DNA from: Sphingosinicella microcystinivorans
GTDB taxonomy: Bacteria; Pseudomonadota; Alphaproteobacteria; Sphingomonadales; Sphingomonadaceae
NCBI RefSeq assembly: GCF_003634215.1
Contig: NZ_RBWX01000009.1
Location: 1 to 64,000, forward strand
Direction of reading: 5' to 3'
DNA: 64,000 nucleotides
The stretch's first letter is position 1; every line of letters starts with the position of its first letter. A program made the position numbers and the translations under genes. Shown piece by piece: positions 44,153 to 54,923 of this stretch. The notes below the pieces were generated by a model. It saw nothing but the letters and a program-made list of their open reading frames with translations. It made no database searches and was not told the origin of the DNA.

Positions 44153-44241
44153 CAAAACCCTCCGAACAGACGCCAACTCGCCCAATTGCCACGTTCGCGC
44201 GCAGCTTCGCCACTGTCAACGCGCTTCATCGCGCCGCAGCC

Positions 44242-46521
44242 TCAGCCAGCGGCGATGCCGCGGCTCGATGCGTATTCCGTCAGCGCCGCGCGGATGTTGG
44301 TCCCCCGGCGCAGCCAACCTTCCATCTCGTGCTGAAGCGGCGCAAGCGCCAGCGAGCGGATCATCGCCTTCATAGGGCCGATGCCCGCCGGCGTGATCGA
44401 CAGGCGCTCGATACCGATACCGAGCAGCGCCAGCGCATCAAGCGGGCGCCCGCCCATCTCCCCGCACACCGTCACCGGGCGCCGCGCGCCGCGCGCCTGA
44501 TCCGACACGCGCTTCAGGAAGCGCAGCAGCGAAATCGAAAGCCAGTCATAGCGATCGGCCAGCTTGGGATTGGCGCGATCCGCCGCGAAAAGGAACTGCG
44601 TGAGATCGTTGGTACCGACCGAAAGGAAATCGAGGCGCGGCAACAGAAGATCGAGCGATTCCGCGAGCGCCGGCACTTCGAGCATACAGCCGAATTCGAT
44701 CTTCTTCGGCACGGGACGGCCGCGCGCAACCATGCGGGAAAGCTGCGCCTCCACGAGTGCGCGGGCTTCATCGAACTCCCACGGTTCCGAAACCATCGGG
44801 AACATCAGCCGAAGCGTACGCCCGGCGGCGGCATCGATGAGCGCGCGCGCCTGAACCTTCATCAGCCCTTCGCGCTCAAGCGCGAGCCGAAGCGCGCGCC
44901 AGCCGAGCGCCGGGTTTTCTTCCACGGTATCGCCCATCATGTAGGGCACGGCCTTGTCGCCGCCGATATCAACCGTGCGGAACGTGACAGGCCGGTCGCC
45001 GGCCGCGTCGAGCACGGCTTTGTAAAGCTGCGTCTGCCGCTCCCGGCGCGGCAGCGTCGCTGAAACGAGGAACTGGAACTCGGTGCGGAACAGGCCGATG
45101 CCGTCGGCATTCGTGATGTCCAGCGCCTCCATGTCCGAACGCAGGCCGGCGTTCATCATCAGGGTGATACGCGCGCCGTCCACGGTTTCGGCGGGCAGGT
45201 CGCGAATTTTCGCATACTCGGCCTGCCGGCGCGCCTTCAGCGCGACCTGCTCCTCGAACTGGTGGACGACCGGCTCGCTCGGACGCACGAACAGCGCGCC
45301 GCGCTGCGCATCGAGCAGCAGCGGATCGCCTTCGTAGATCGTGGTACGCAGATCCTTTACGCGGCCCAGCACCGGAATGCCCATCGCGCGCGCAATGATC
45401 GTGACGTGCGCGGTGAGCGAACCTTCCTCCAGCACCACGCCGCGCAGGAAGCGCTTGTCGTATTCCAGCAGTTCCGCGGGGCCGAGGTTGCGGGCGAGCA
45501 GGATCATGTCCTGCTGCAGGCCGCGCTTCGCCGCCGTATCCATCTGCCCGGAAACAATGCGCAGCAGGCGGTTCGAAAGATCATCCAGGTCGTGCAGGCG
45601 TTCTTGGAAGAACGGATCCTTCGTGGCGCGCATCCGTGTGCGCGTCTTCATCTGCACGCGCTCGATCGCCGCCTCGGCGGTGAGGCCGGTGTCGATCGCC
45701 TCGTTGATGCGCCGCGACCAGCCCTCGTCGTAGGCGAACATCTTGTAGGTTTCGAGGATCTCGTCGTGATCGCCGGGCGCTGCAAAATCCGCCTGGCCCA
45801 TCATGTTGTCGATCTGCTCGCGCATCATCTGGAAGGCCGCGTAGACGCGTGCACGCTCCGCCTCGATGTCGTCGGCGACCGTATGCTCCACGATGACACG
45901 CGGCTGGTGGAACACCGCCTGCCCGCGCCCCACGCCCTCCACGAGCTTCAGCCCTGTCATCCGCGCGGGACGGCTTTCGCGTTCGCGCGCCTGCTGCACG
46001 GTCTGGTCATCCACGAGCCCTGCGGACGCGATCAGTTCCGCCAGCACCATCGCTGTGGTCTGCAGCGCTTCGATCTCGATATCCGCATATTCGCGCGGGT
46101 CGACGTGCTGCACGGCAAGAACACCGATCGCGGTTTCCTGCCGAATGATCGGCACGCCCGCGAAGCTGTGGAAGCTTTCTTCGCCGGTTTCCGGCTTGTA
46201 GGCGAAATCCGGGTGGGACTTCGCTTCTGCAAGGTTCAGCGCCTCGCGCGTCTTCGCGATCGTGCCGACAAGGCCCTCGCCCACGGCAAGCCGTGTGACG
46301 TGGACGGCAGACTGGGCAAGGCCGCGCGTCGCGAAGAGTTCGAGCACGCCGTCGCGCAGCAGATAAATCGAGCACACTTCAGAGGTGAGCGCGCCCGCGA
46401 CGATATCGACGACGCGGTTCAGCTTCGCCTGCGCGCCCGCCTTGGTCGCCATGACATCGTGAAGCCGCCGCAGAATCTCGCGCGCGGCGCTGGTTGCCGA
46501 GACGTTTCTCTCGGCGTTCAT
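44242..46521 (-). CDS. ptsP: PTS enzyme I-Ntr, PEP-protein phosphotransferase (PtsP)
   Basis: A 759-residue cytoplasmic protein that starts the nitrogen phosphotransferase chain (EI-Ntr to NPr to EIIA-Ntr). An N-terminal GAF domain (about 15-165) precedes the EI modules: HPr-binding domain, the swivelling domain with the EEGSLTAHVTIIARAMGIPVLG phospho-His motif, and the PEP-binding barrel with FRTEFQFL, GCMLEVPA and SVGTNDLTQF. It is translationally coupled to the nitronate monooxygenase-like gene (ATGA at 46518-46521). Confidence 0.95.
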   Translation of the reverse strand: MNAERNVSATSAAREILRRLHDVMATKAGAQAKLNRVVDIVAGALTSEVCSIYLLRDGVLELFATRGLAQSAVHVTRLAVGEGLVGTIAKTREALNLAEAKSHPDFAYKPETGEESFHSFAGVPIIRQETAIGVLAVQHVDPREYADIEIEALQTTAMVLAELIASAGLVDDQTVQQARERESRPARMTGLKLVEGVGRGQAVFHQPRVIVEHTVADDIEAERARVYAAFQMMREQIDNMMGQADFAAPGDHDEILETYKMFAYDEGWSRRINEAIDTGLTAEAAIERVQMKTRTRMRATKDPFFQERLHDLDDLSNRLLRIVSGQMDTAAKRGLQQDMILLARNLGPAELLEYDKRFLRGVVLEEGSLTAHVTIIARAMGIPVLGRVKDLRTTIYEGDPLLLDAQRGALFVRPSEPVVHQFEEQVALKARRQAEYAKIRDLPAETVDGARITLMMNAGLRSDMEALDITNADGIGLFRTEFQFLVSATLPRRERQTQLYKAVLDAAGDRPVTFRTVDIGGDKAVPYMMGDTVEENPALGWRALRLALEREGLMKVQARALIDAAAGRTLRLMFPMVSEPWEFDEARALVEAQLSRMVARGRPVPKKIEFGCMLEVPALAESLDLLLPRLDFLSVGTNDLTQFLFAADRANPKLADRYDWLSISLLRFLKRVSDQARGARRPVTVCGEMGGRPLDALALLGIGIERLSITPAGIGPMKAMIRSLALAPLQHEMEGWLRRGTNIRAALTEYASSRGIAAG

Positions 46522-47543
46522 GCAGCCTGAACGCCGCGGCGCGCGAGCGCTGCCGCCGCTTCGCTGACCAGTTCGTCGATGATCGCCTGCACAGGCTCCT
46601 CGCGCTTCACCATGCCGACCGACTGGCCCGCCATCAGCGAGCCGTTCTCGATATCACCGTCTACCACAGCGCGGCGCAGAGCGCCCGCCCAGTAGTGCTC
46701 GATCTGAAGCTGCGCGGCGTCCATGTCCACCGCGCCGGTGTCGAGAAGCCCGGCAACCTCGCGCTGCTTCGCCGTGAACGCCTCGGTTCCGGCGTTCTTC
46801 AGCGCACGGACGGGGATCACCGGCAGGCGCGGATCGATCTGCACGCTCGCCACGGCGTCGCGCGCGGCGGCGCGGATGAACGCCTGCTTGAACTTCGGAT
46901 GCGCGACGCTTTCGCTCGCGCAGACGAAGCGCGTGCCGAGCTGCACACCCGCCGCGCCCATTTCAAGGAACGCCGCGATGGCTTCGCCGTGGCCGATGCC
47001 GCCCGCGACGAACACGGGCACGTCGGTGATGTGGGGCAGGATTTCCTGCGCCAGAACGGTCGTTGAAACGGGGCCGATATGCCCGCCCGCCTCGGTGCCC
47101 TCAATCACGAGCGCATCGACGCCCGAGCGCACCAGCTTCTTCGCGAAGGCCAGCGCCGGGGCAAAACAGATCAGCTTCGCGCCCGCAGCCTTCACCGCCG
47201 CGATCGCCGGGCCGGAGGGAATGCCGCCGGCCAGCGCGATGTGCCCGACCTTTTCCTCGGCGCAGACCTGGATAAGGTCGAGGAGCGCCGGGTGCATGGT
47301 GATCAGGTTAACGCCGAAGGGCTTGTCGGTCAGCGCGCGCGTCGCGACGATTTCCTCGCGCAGCCGCGCCGGGTCCATCGCGCCGCACGCGATCATGCCG
47401 AAGCCGCCCGCGTTCGAGATGGCGGACACGAGGTTCCGTTCCGAAACCCAGGTCATAGCACCGGCCATAATCGCATAGCGTGTGCCAAGGAAGGCACAGC
47501 CGCGCGCCATCAGCGCATGGAGACGATCACGGCCGCCGCTCAC
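46518..47543 (-). CDS. Nitronate monooxygenase-like flavoprotein (2-nitropropane dioxygenase family)
   Basis: A 341-residue TIM-barrel FMN enzyme. Family features: an N-terminal PIMAGAMTWVS-like segment, SNAGGFGMIACG, the VIEGTEAGGHIG flavin motif, and PVFVAGGIGHGEAIAAFLEMGAAGVQLGTRF. Members oxidise alkyl nitronates or related compounds. It begins at GTG 47543 overlapping the lysC stop (GTGA) and ends overlapping ptsP, so it is cotranscribed between the two; ATG 47510 is an alternative start. Its link to lysine or PTS biology is unknown. Confidence 0.9.
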   Translation of the reverse strand: MSGGRDRLHALMARGCAFLGTRYAIMAGAMTWVSERNLVSAISNAGGFGMIACGAMDPARLREEIVATRALTDKPFGVNLITMHPALLDLIQVCAEEKVGHIALAGGIPSGPAIAAVKAAGAKLICFAPALAFAKKLVRSGVDALVIEGTEAGGHIGPVSTTVLAQEILPHITDVPVFVAGGIGHGEAIAAFLEMGAAGVQLGTRFVCASESVAHPKFKQAFIRAAARDAVASVQIDPRLPVIPVRALKNAGTEAFTAKQREVAGLLDTGAVDMDAAQLQIEHYWAGALRRAVVDGDIENGSLMAGQSVGMVKREEPVQAIIDELVSEAAAALARRGVQAA

Positions 47544-48784
47544 GCAGCGGCCCCGGCGGGCTCGGACGTATCATCCAGTCCGTACGCGGTATGGAGGACG
47601 CGCACTGCAAGCTCGGTGTATTCCTCGGCGATCAGCACCGAGATCTTGATCTCGGAAGTGGTGATCGCCTTGATGTTGATGCCGCGATCGCCGAGCGCCT
47701 TGAACATGGTGAGCGCGACGCCCGCGTGGCTCTTCATGCCGACGCCGACGACGGAAACCTTGCAGACATTGTCCACGGCTTCGAGCGCGCCGTAGCCGAT
47801 CGCGTCCTTCGCCTTCGTCAGCTCGTCCATCGCCCGGGCGAGCTCGGTGCGCGGCACGGTGAAGGTCACGTCCGTCCGGCCGCTTTCGCGCGCCACGTTC
47901 TGCACGATCATGTCGACATTGATGTTCGCGGCGGACAGCGGCTCGAAGATGTGCGCGACGACGCCCGGCGTATCGGGCACGCCGGTCACCGTGACCTGCG
48001 CCTCGTTGCGGTTGTACGCGATGCCGGTGATGAGTTCCTGTTCCACGCCTTCTTCCTCGTCGACTACGAACGTGCCGGGCGCGTCGGTGAACGACGACAG
48101 CACCTGCACCTTGACCTTTTCCTTCATCGCAAGCTCGACCGAACGGGTCTGCAGCACCTTCGCGCCGACGCTTGCGAGCTCGAGCATTTCCTCGAACGTA
48201 ACGGACTGAAGCTTCTTCGCCTTGGGCACGATACGCGGATCGGTGGTGTAAACACCATCCACATCCGTGTAGATATCGCAGCGGTCGGCCTTCAGCGCCG
48301 CCGCGACCGCAACCGCGCTGGTATCGGAGCCACCACGGCCGAGCGTCGTGACGCGGCCGTCATCCGCGACGCCCTGAAAGCCGGGAACGACCGCGACGCG
48401 GCCCGTCGCCATGTCGGCGAGGACGGCGGTGGTATCGATGTCGCCGATGCGCGCGGTCGAATGCGCGTCCGACGTGCGGATGGGAAGCTGCCAGCCGAGC
48501 CAGCTGCGCGCGGGCACGCCGATCGCCTGCAGCGTGATCGCCAGCAGGCCGGACGTCACCTGCTCGCCCGAGGCGACGACGACGTCGTACTCAGCCGTGT
48601 CGTGCAGGGCGGCTGCCTCCCGGCAGAATCCGACCAGACGGTCCGTCTCGCCTGCCATCGCGGAAACGACGACGGCGACTTCGTTGCCGGCATCCACCTC
48701 GCGCTTCACGCGCTGGGCAACGTTGCGGATGCGCTCGATGCCAGCCATCGACGTGCCGCCGAATTTCATCACGATCCGGGCCAT
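47540..48784 (-). CDS. lysC: Aspartate kinase
   Basis: A 414-residue enzyme that phosphorylates aspartate, the first step toward lysine, threonine, methionine and diaminopimelate. The N-terminal kinase domain starts VMKFGGTSMAGIERIRN and has LGRGGSDTSAVAVAAAL and YTDVDGVYTTDPR. Two ACT domains at the C-terminus (about 265-410) give feedback control. It matches the size of the single-chain alphaproteobacterial enzyme. The aspartate-semialdehyde dehydrogenase gene for the next step lies about 4.5 kb away on the other strand. Confidence 0.97.
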   Translation of the reverse strand: MARIVMKFGGTSMAGIERIRNVAQRVKREVDAGNEVAVVVSAMAGETDRLVGFCREAAALHDTAEYDVVVASGEQVTSGLLAITLQAIGVPARSWLGWQLPIRTSDAHSTARIGDIDTTAVLADMATGRVAVVPGFQGVADDGRVTTLGRGGSDTSAVAVAAALKADRCDIYTDVDGVYTTDPRIVPKAKKLQSVTFEEMLELASVGAKVLQTRSVELAMKEKVKVQVLSSFTDAPGTFVVDEEEGVEQELITGIAYNRNEAQVTVTGVPDTPGVVAHIFEPLSAANINVDMIVQNVARESGRTDVTFTVPRTELARAMDELTKAKDAIGYGALEAVDNVCKVSVVGVGMKSHAGVALTMFKALGDRGINIKAITTSEIKISVLIAEEYTELAVRVLHTAYGLDDTSEPAGAAA

Positions 48785-48967
48785 GCTCTGGCGCCTGTTC
48801 CTTCTTCACGTTCACGAAAACAACCCGGCCGGAACCGGCCGGTACGAAAGCGGCGCCTTGATAGAAGCCGCCTTGCCTGAGTGCAAGCGCCTCGGCTTGC
48901 CGCATCGCGCCCGACGCCGTATGCGTTCGGTATGACCGCCGCAGCAACGCCGGAGCTTCGTCCCATC

Positions 48968-51718
48968 ATGAAATCCTTGTTTCTCGGAACCGCCGTCGCG
49001 ATCGTTCTTGGCGCCGCCGCGCCGACCTTCGCCGCCCCGAAAAGCGCAGGGCCGGACCCTTCCCTCGTTTCCGCCGTCGATATCCCGTATGAGCGCTTCA
49101 CGCTCGCGAACGGCCTCCGCGTCATCGTCCATACCGATCGCAAGGCGCCGATCATCGCCACGAGCATCTGGTATCACGTCGGCTCCAAGGACGAGCCGGC
49201 GGGCAAAACCGGCTTCGCCCACCTTTTCGAACATTTGATGTTCAACGGCAGCGAGAACTACAACAACGACTGGTTCGTGGCGCTGCAGGAGATGGGCGCG
49301 ACGAGCTACAACGGCACGACATGGTTCGACCGCACCAACTATTTCCAGAACGTGCCGACACCCGGCCTGGAACGCATCCTGTTCCTTGAATCCGATCGCA
49401 TGGGCCACCTTTTGGGCGCGATCGATCAGACCAAGCTCACGAACCAGATCGGCGTCGTGCAGAACGAGAAGCGGCAGGGCGACAACCAGCCCTACGGCAA
49501 GACCGAATACCGCATCCTCGAAGGCCTGTTCCCTGAAGGCCACCCCTACCGCCACTCCACGATCGGCTCGATGGCGGACCTCTCCGCAGCCTCGCTCGAA
49601 GACGTGAAGACGTGGTTCAAAACATGGTACGGCCCCAACAACGCCGTGCTCGTGCTCGCCGGAGACATTGACGCGGCCACCGCGAAGCCGCTCGTCGAGA
49701 AGTATTTCGGTGATCTCCCCGCCGGACCGGCCGTGGAGCGCCGCCTGCGGGCCTGGGTGCCGGAACGCAGCGAAACGGTGCGCGAGACGATGGAGGATCA
49801 GGTCTCCAACACACGCCTCTACCGCGTGTGGGCAGTCCCCGGCCTCAACGATCAGGACGCGCAGAATCTCTCAATCGCTGCAGCGACGCTCGGCGGCGGT
49901 AACAGCTCGCGGCTCTACAAGGATCTCGTGCGCGACAAGCAGCTCGCCATCGGCGTGTCGGGCTACCTGCAGCCGTTCGAGGCGGTCAGCCTGCTGCAGA
50001 TCGAGGTGGACGTGAAGCCCGGCGTGAACGCCGACACGGTGAACGCGCGCCTCGACCAGCTTCTCGCCGACTTCCTCGCAAAGGGGCCGACGAAGGACGA
50101 GGTCGGCCGGGTCGCGATGCGCGCCGTTTCCGGTACGATCCGCGGCCTCGAAGCCGTCGGCGGCTTCGGCGGCAAGGCGGTGACGCTGGCGGAGGGCGAA
50201 CTGTATTCGGGCGATCCGGAGCAGTTCAAGAAAGACCTTTCCGCCTACGTGAACGCGACGCCCGCCAGCGTGCAGGCCGCCGCGCAGCGGTGGATTTCCA
50301 AGGGCGACTACCAGCTCACCGTCTACCCCTACGGCAGCCTGCAGCAGGTCGCCGGAAAGGGCATCGACCGGTCGAAGCTGCCCCCCGTGGACGGGGCGCC
50401 CGCACTCGAATTTCCCGCTGTTGAGCGCGCGAAGCTCTCGAACGGCATCGAGGTGGTGTTCGCCAAGCGTGACACCGTCCCCGTCGTGAACCTCTCGATG
50501 GTCTTCGATGCGGGCAATGCCGCGGATTCCCGCGAGAAGCTCGGCACCCAGTCGTTGATGCTGTCGCTGCTCGACGAGGGCACTGCGAAGCGCACCGGGA
50601 TCGAGATCGCGGAGGAAGAGGAGCGCCTTGGCGCCAACATCGGCGCGGGCGCAGGCAACGACACCACGGAAGTCTCGCTCTCCGCGCTGTCCACCAACCT
50701 CGCCCCCTCGCTCGATCTCTGGGCGGACATCATCCGCAACCCGAAGTTCGACCCCGCCGAGCTTGAGCGCGTGCGCGGCATCCAGATCGCCGGGATCGCG
50801 CAGGAGGAAAGCCAGCCGCAGACGCTCGCGCTGCGCCTCCTGCCGCCGCTCATCTACGGCACCGCGCATCCCTACGGCGTACCGCTCACCGGTTCCGGCA
50901 CCGTGGAAGGCGTCAAGGCGGTGACGCGGAGCGATCTCGTGAACTTCCACCAGACATGGCTGCGGCCCGACAACGCCACGATCTTCGCTTCGGGCGCCAC
51001 GACGCTCGGCACGCTGATGCCGCTCCTTGAAAAGACGGTGGGCGCCTGGGCGACCCCTTCCGTGCCGAAGGGCGCCAAGACCTTCACGACCGCGAGCGCG
51101 CCAACAGCGAGCAAGATCATCCTGATCGATCGCCCCGGCTCGCCGCAGTCGTTCATTCTGGCGGGCTATCCGCTGGCGCGGAAGGGCACGGACGACAACC
51201 TCGCGCTCACCACCGTGAACACGCCTCTTGGCGGGGTGTTCACCTCGCGGCTCAACATGAACCTGCGCGAGGACAAGGGCTGGTCCTACGGTGTTTCGAC
51301 CGCGATCTCGCAGACGAGCGAACAGATGCCCTTCTACGTCTTTGCGCCCGTGCAGACGGACAAGACCGGCGCAGCGCTCACCGAACTGCGCAAGGACATC
51401 ACCGCCTACGTCACCGACAAGCCGATCACGCCCGACGAGGTGAAATCCACGCTGGCGTTCCTCACTGGGCGCTTGCCCGGGGCCTATGAATCTTCCGCCG
51501 CAGTGCTGGACGCGCTGGAGACGAACGCCCGCCTGAAACGGCCGGACGACTATCAGGTGACCTATGCGGCAAAGCTGAACGCGCTTTCCCGTGACCAGTT
51601 GGTCGCTGCCGCGAAGGCGAATATCGATGTTAACCGGCTGCTCTGGGTCGTCGTCGGCGACCGGCAGAAGGTCGAACCGCAACTGAAAACCCTTGGGCTG
51701 CCAATCGAGGTAAAATGA
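48968..51718 (+). CDS. Exported M16 family zinc peptidase (double-domain, pitrilysin type)
   Basis: A 916-residue peptidase with a signal peptide (ending AAAPTFAAPK). The first M16 domain carries the inverted zinc motif HLFEH (85-89) in an active context (FAHLFEHLMFNGSENY). A second M16-like half starts around residue 480 and lacks the HxxEH motif, as is usual for these fused enzymes. ATG 48968 gives the signal peptide and has GGAG upstream. Periplasmic peptide degradation is likely. It overlaps the dienelactone hydrolase gene. Confidence 0.92.
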   Translation: MKSLFLGTAVAIVLGAAAPTFAAPKSAGPDPSLVSAVDIPYERFTLANGLRVIVHTDRKAPIIATSIWYHVGSKDEPAGKTGFAHLFEHLMFNGSENYNNDWFVALQEMGATSYNGTTWFDRTNYFQNVPTPGLERILFLESDRMGHLLGAIDQTKLTNQIGVVQNEKRQGDNQPYGKTEYRILEGLFPEGHPYRHSTIGSMADLSAASLEDVKTWFKTWYGPNNAVLVLAGDIDAATAKPLVEKYFGDLPAGPAVERRLRAWVPERSETVRETMEDQVSNTRLYRVWAVPGLNDQDAQNLSIAAATLGGGNSSRLYKDLVRDKQLAIGVSGYLQPFEAVSLLQIEVDVKPGVNADTVNARLDQLLADFLAKGPTKDEVGRVAMRAVSGTIRGLEAVGGFGGKAVTLAEGELYSGDPEQFKKDLSAYVNATPASVQAAAQRWISKGDYQLTVYPYGSLQQVAGKGIDRSKLPPVDGAPALEFPAVERAKLSNGIEVVFAKRDTVPVVNLSMVFDAGNAADSREKLGTQSLMLSLLDEGTAKRTGIEIAEEEERLGANIGAGAGNDTTEVSLSALSTNLAPSLDLWADIIRNPKFDPAELERVRGIQIAGIAQEESQPQTLALRLLPPLIYGTAHPYGVPLTGSGTVEGVKAVTRSDLVNFHQTWLRPDNATIFASGATTLGTLMPLLEKTVGAWATPSVPKGAKTFTTASAPTASKIILIDRPGSPQSFILAGYPLARKGTDDNLALTTVNTPLGGVFTSRLNMNLREDKGWSYGVSTAISQTSEQMPFYVFAPVQTDKTGAALTELRKDITAYVTDKPITPDEVKSTLAFLTGRLPGAYESSAAVLDALETNARLKRPDDYQVTYAAKLNALSRDQLVAAAKANIDVNRLLWVVVGDRQKVEPQLKTLGLPIEVK

Positions 51719-52440
51719 TGAGCAAGGTTGAAACGAATTTAGCTGAATATTCGCACGCAGGTACGACGTTCGAGGCCCATGTCGCCCACACCGGCGGCAC
51801 GCAGAAGCGCCCTGTCGTCCTTGTCGCGCACCAGTGGGCCGGGCAGTGCTACCACGAATGCGAGCGCGCCGATCTGCTCGCCGAAGCGGGCTATGTCGGT
51901 ATCGCCATCGACACGTACGGCAAAGGCGTGCGCGGCACGGTGGGCGCGGACAACAGCGCACTGATGTCGCCGCTGATGGCCGATCGCGCGCTGCTCCGCG
52001 ACCGGCTGCTCGCTGCGGTGGCGTACGCCAAGACGCACCCCCTGGCCGACCCGTCGCGCATCGCGCTCATCGGCTTCTGCTTCGGCGGCCTCTGCGCGCT
52101 CGATGTCGCACGCAGCGGCACGAAGGACGTGGCGGGTGTCGTGTCGTTCCATGGCGTCTATCCGCCGCCGAACCTCGGGCCGCAGGGGCCGATTCACGCA
52201 CAGGTGCAGCTCCATCACGGTTGGGAAGACCCGCTTGCACCGCCGCAAGACGTAATCGCCCTCGCCAAGGAGCTGACCGATGCGGGCGCCAAGTGGCAGC
52301 TCAATGCCTACGGCGACACCGTCCACGCCTTCACGGCGAAGGGCATGAACGCCCGCGCAGAAGGCGCACAGTATAATGAAATCGCCGACCGCCGCTCGTG
52401 GCAGGCGACGCTGCACTTCCTCGAGGAGATCTTCGCCTGA
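51715..52440 (+). CDS. Dienelactone hydrolase family protein
   Basis: A 241-residue alpha/beta hydrolase of the DLH family, whose nucleophile is Cys in IGFCFGGLCALD; the acid and His appear in HHGWEDPLAPP and GDTVHAFT. No signal peptide. Two adjacent ATGs (51715 and 51718) are possible; the second has better spacing from GAGG. It overlaps the peptidase stop, suggesting coupling. The substrate is unknown. Confidence 0.88.
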   Translation: MMSKVETNLAEYSHAGTTFEAHVAHTGGTQKRPVVLVAHQWAGQCYHECERADLLAEAGYVGIAIDTYGKGVRGTVGADNSALMSPLMADRALLRDRLLAAVAYAKTHPLADPSRIALIGFCFGGLCALDVARSGTKDVAGVVSFHGVYPPPNLGPQGPIHAQVQLHHGWEDPLAPPQDVIALAKELTDAGAKWQLNAYGDTVHAFTAKGMNARAEGAQYNEIADRRSWQATLHFLEEIFA

Positions 52441-53027
52441 GGCGAATTTCCAGCCTGTGCGTGTTCCTCGGTTCCAGCCGGGGCGCGCGACCTGACTATG
52501 CGGATACCGCGCACGCGCTTGGCACGGTCATGGCCGCGCGCGGTATCCGCCTCGTTTATGGCGGCGCGTCCATCGGCCTGATGGGCGTGCTTGCCGATGC
52601 CGTGCTCGCGGCGGGCGGCGAGGCGGTGGGCGTCATCCCGCAGGCCCTCGTCGACCACGAAGTCGCGCACCACGGCCTCACGGAACTTGTGATCACAGGC
52701 TCGATGCACGAGCGCAAGGCCGAGATGGCACGCCGCGCCGATGCCTTCGCGGCATTGCCCGGCGGCGTCGGCACGCTTGAAGAACTGTTCGAAGTGTGGA
52801 CGTGGAGCCAGCTCGGCATTTTCGAAAAGCCCTGCGGCCTGCTCAACGTTGCGGGCTACTACGACCAGCTTGCAGGCTTTCTCGATCACATGGCCGCCGA
52901 GAAATTCGTGCGCCCGCAGCACCGCGGAATGCTCGCCGTTGCCGAAACTCCAGATGCGCTCATCGACGCGCTGGAGGCCTGGCAGCGCCCGGTGGTCGAG
53001 AAATGGATCGGCCTCGAAGAGAGCTAG
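52437..53027 (+). CDS. LOG family protein (nucleoside monophosphate phosphoribohydrolase type)
   Basis: A protein of about 196 residues with the LOG/lysine-decarboxylase-like motif PGGVGTLEEL and the SLCVFLGSSRG start, predicted to remove ribose phosphate from cytokinin or purine nucleotides. The family N-terminus begins almost at once after a CTG codon at 52437 that overlaps the previous stop (CTGA), with AGGAG 9 nt upstream. No ATG, GTG or TTG lies close by except ATG 52398, which would overlap the upstream gene by 43 bp. CTG initiation or the ATG are both possible. Confidence 0.85.
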   Translation: MRRISSLCVFLGSSRGARPDYADTAHALGTVMAARGIRLVYGGASIGLMGVLADAVLAAGGEAVGVIPQALVDHEVAHHGLTELVITGSMHERKAEMARRADAFAALPGGVGTLEELFEVWTWSQLGIFEKPCGLLNVAGYYDQLAGFLDHMAAEKFVRPQHRGMLAVAETPDALIDALEAWQRPVVEKWIGLEES

Positions 53028-53054
53028 ACGAGGCTGTTCGAGGCTGCTATTCGC

Positions 53055-54288
<1,234 letters not shown>

Positions 54289-54294
54289 TCGCCT

Positions 54295-54828
54295 TCAATC
54301 GACAAGGGCCGGAGCGGCGAGCTGCCTTGCATGGGCACGCACGTCCTCCGGCCAGTTCTCGGTGAGCATGGTGAAGCGCTCGCCGTCCGCCGCAAACAGC
54401 GCTCGCGAAGCTTCTTCGAAATTCTCCCGGTTGCCCGCCATCGCGGACATGAAGCGGTAAGCCGCTTCCGCCGCCGCCTTGGCGATACTCCGGCTATCCC
54501 GCGCCGCATCCTCGACGAGACGGCGCAGCGCCGCCGATGCCCCACCCCGCTGCGTTTTCAGCCAGTCCCAGTGGCGCGGCAGCAGCGTCACCTCTTTCGC
54601 GACAACGCCAAGCTTCGGGCGCCCCGGAACGGCGGGAGGCGGCGCATAGCGCGCCGCGACGTCCGCTTCCGTACCGCGCAGGTCGAGATCGGTTTCGGCC
54701 CCGGTCGCGTCGTTGAAAATCAGCACATTGTCTGCGCCGTCGCGTTTCAAGGCGAGCGCCACATCACCAAGCGATCCTGACGCAAATTTGCTGTCGCCCC
54801 GAAAGGCTGTGTAGTTTTCCTGTTCCAT
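54295..54828 (-). CDS. DUF2239 family protein
   Basis: A 177-residue cytoplasmic protein with the DUF2239 signature RPKLGVVAKEVTLLPRHWDWLKTQRGGASAALRRLVEDA, then AYRFMSAMAGNRENFEEASRALFA. No characterised function is known to me. It ends 7 bp after the convergent asd stop. Its start codon lies only 6 nt after a -10-like hexamer and has no Shine-Dalgarno, so the mRNA is likely leaderless. Its promoter is embedded in a strong inverted repeat. Confidence 0.85.
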   Translation of the reverse strand: MEQENYTAFRGDSKFASGSLGDVALALKRDGADNVLIFNDATGAETDLDLRGTEADVAARYAPPPAVPGRPKLGVVAKEVTLLPRHWDWLKTQRGGASAALRRLVEDAARDSRSIAKAAAEAAYRFMSAMAGNRENFEEASRALFAADGERFTMLTENWPEDVRAHARQLAAPALVD

Positions 54829-54835
54829 GCGGCGA

Positions 54836-54877
54836 TTTATCCGGGTAAAATTACCTTGTCAATATTACCCGGATAAA
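54836..54877 (-). promoter_or_regulatory. Promoter and palindromic operator of the DUF2239 gene
   Basis: Perfect 13-bp inverted arms TTTATCCGGGTAA (54836-54848) and TTACCCGGATAAA (54865-54877). Each arm holds a near-palindromic 12-mer. On the - strand a perfect TTGACA lies in the spacer, 17 nt from a TAAATC -10 hexamer inside the arm next to the gene. A repressor bound here would block the promoter. Confidence 0.7.
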
Positions 54878-54923
54878 ATGTTGCATTTGCGCTGTTGACG
54901 CGTGCGCTGCATCATGATCGCCG

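Noticed and set aside
49871-51961. 696-codon frame antisense to the M16 peptidase
   Set aside because: Shadow frame; the sense strand has HxxEH, a signal peptide and a coupled downstream gene.
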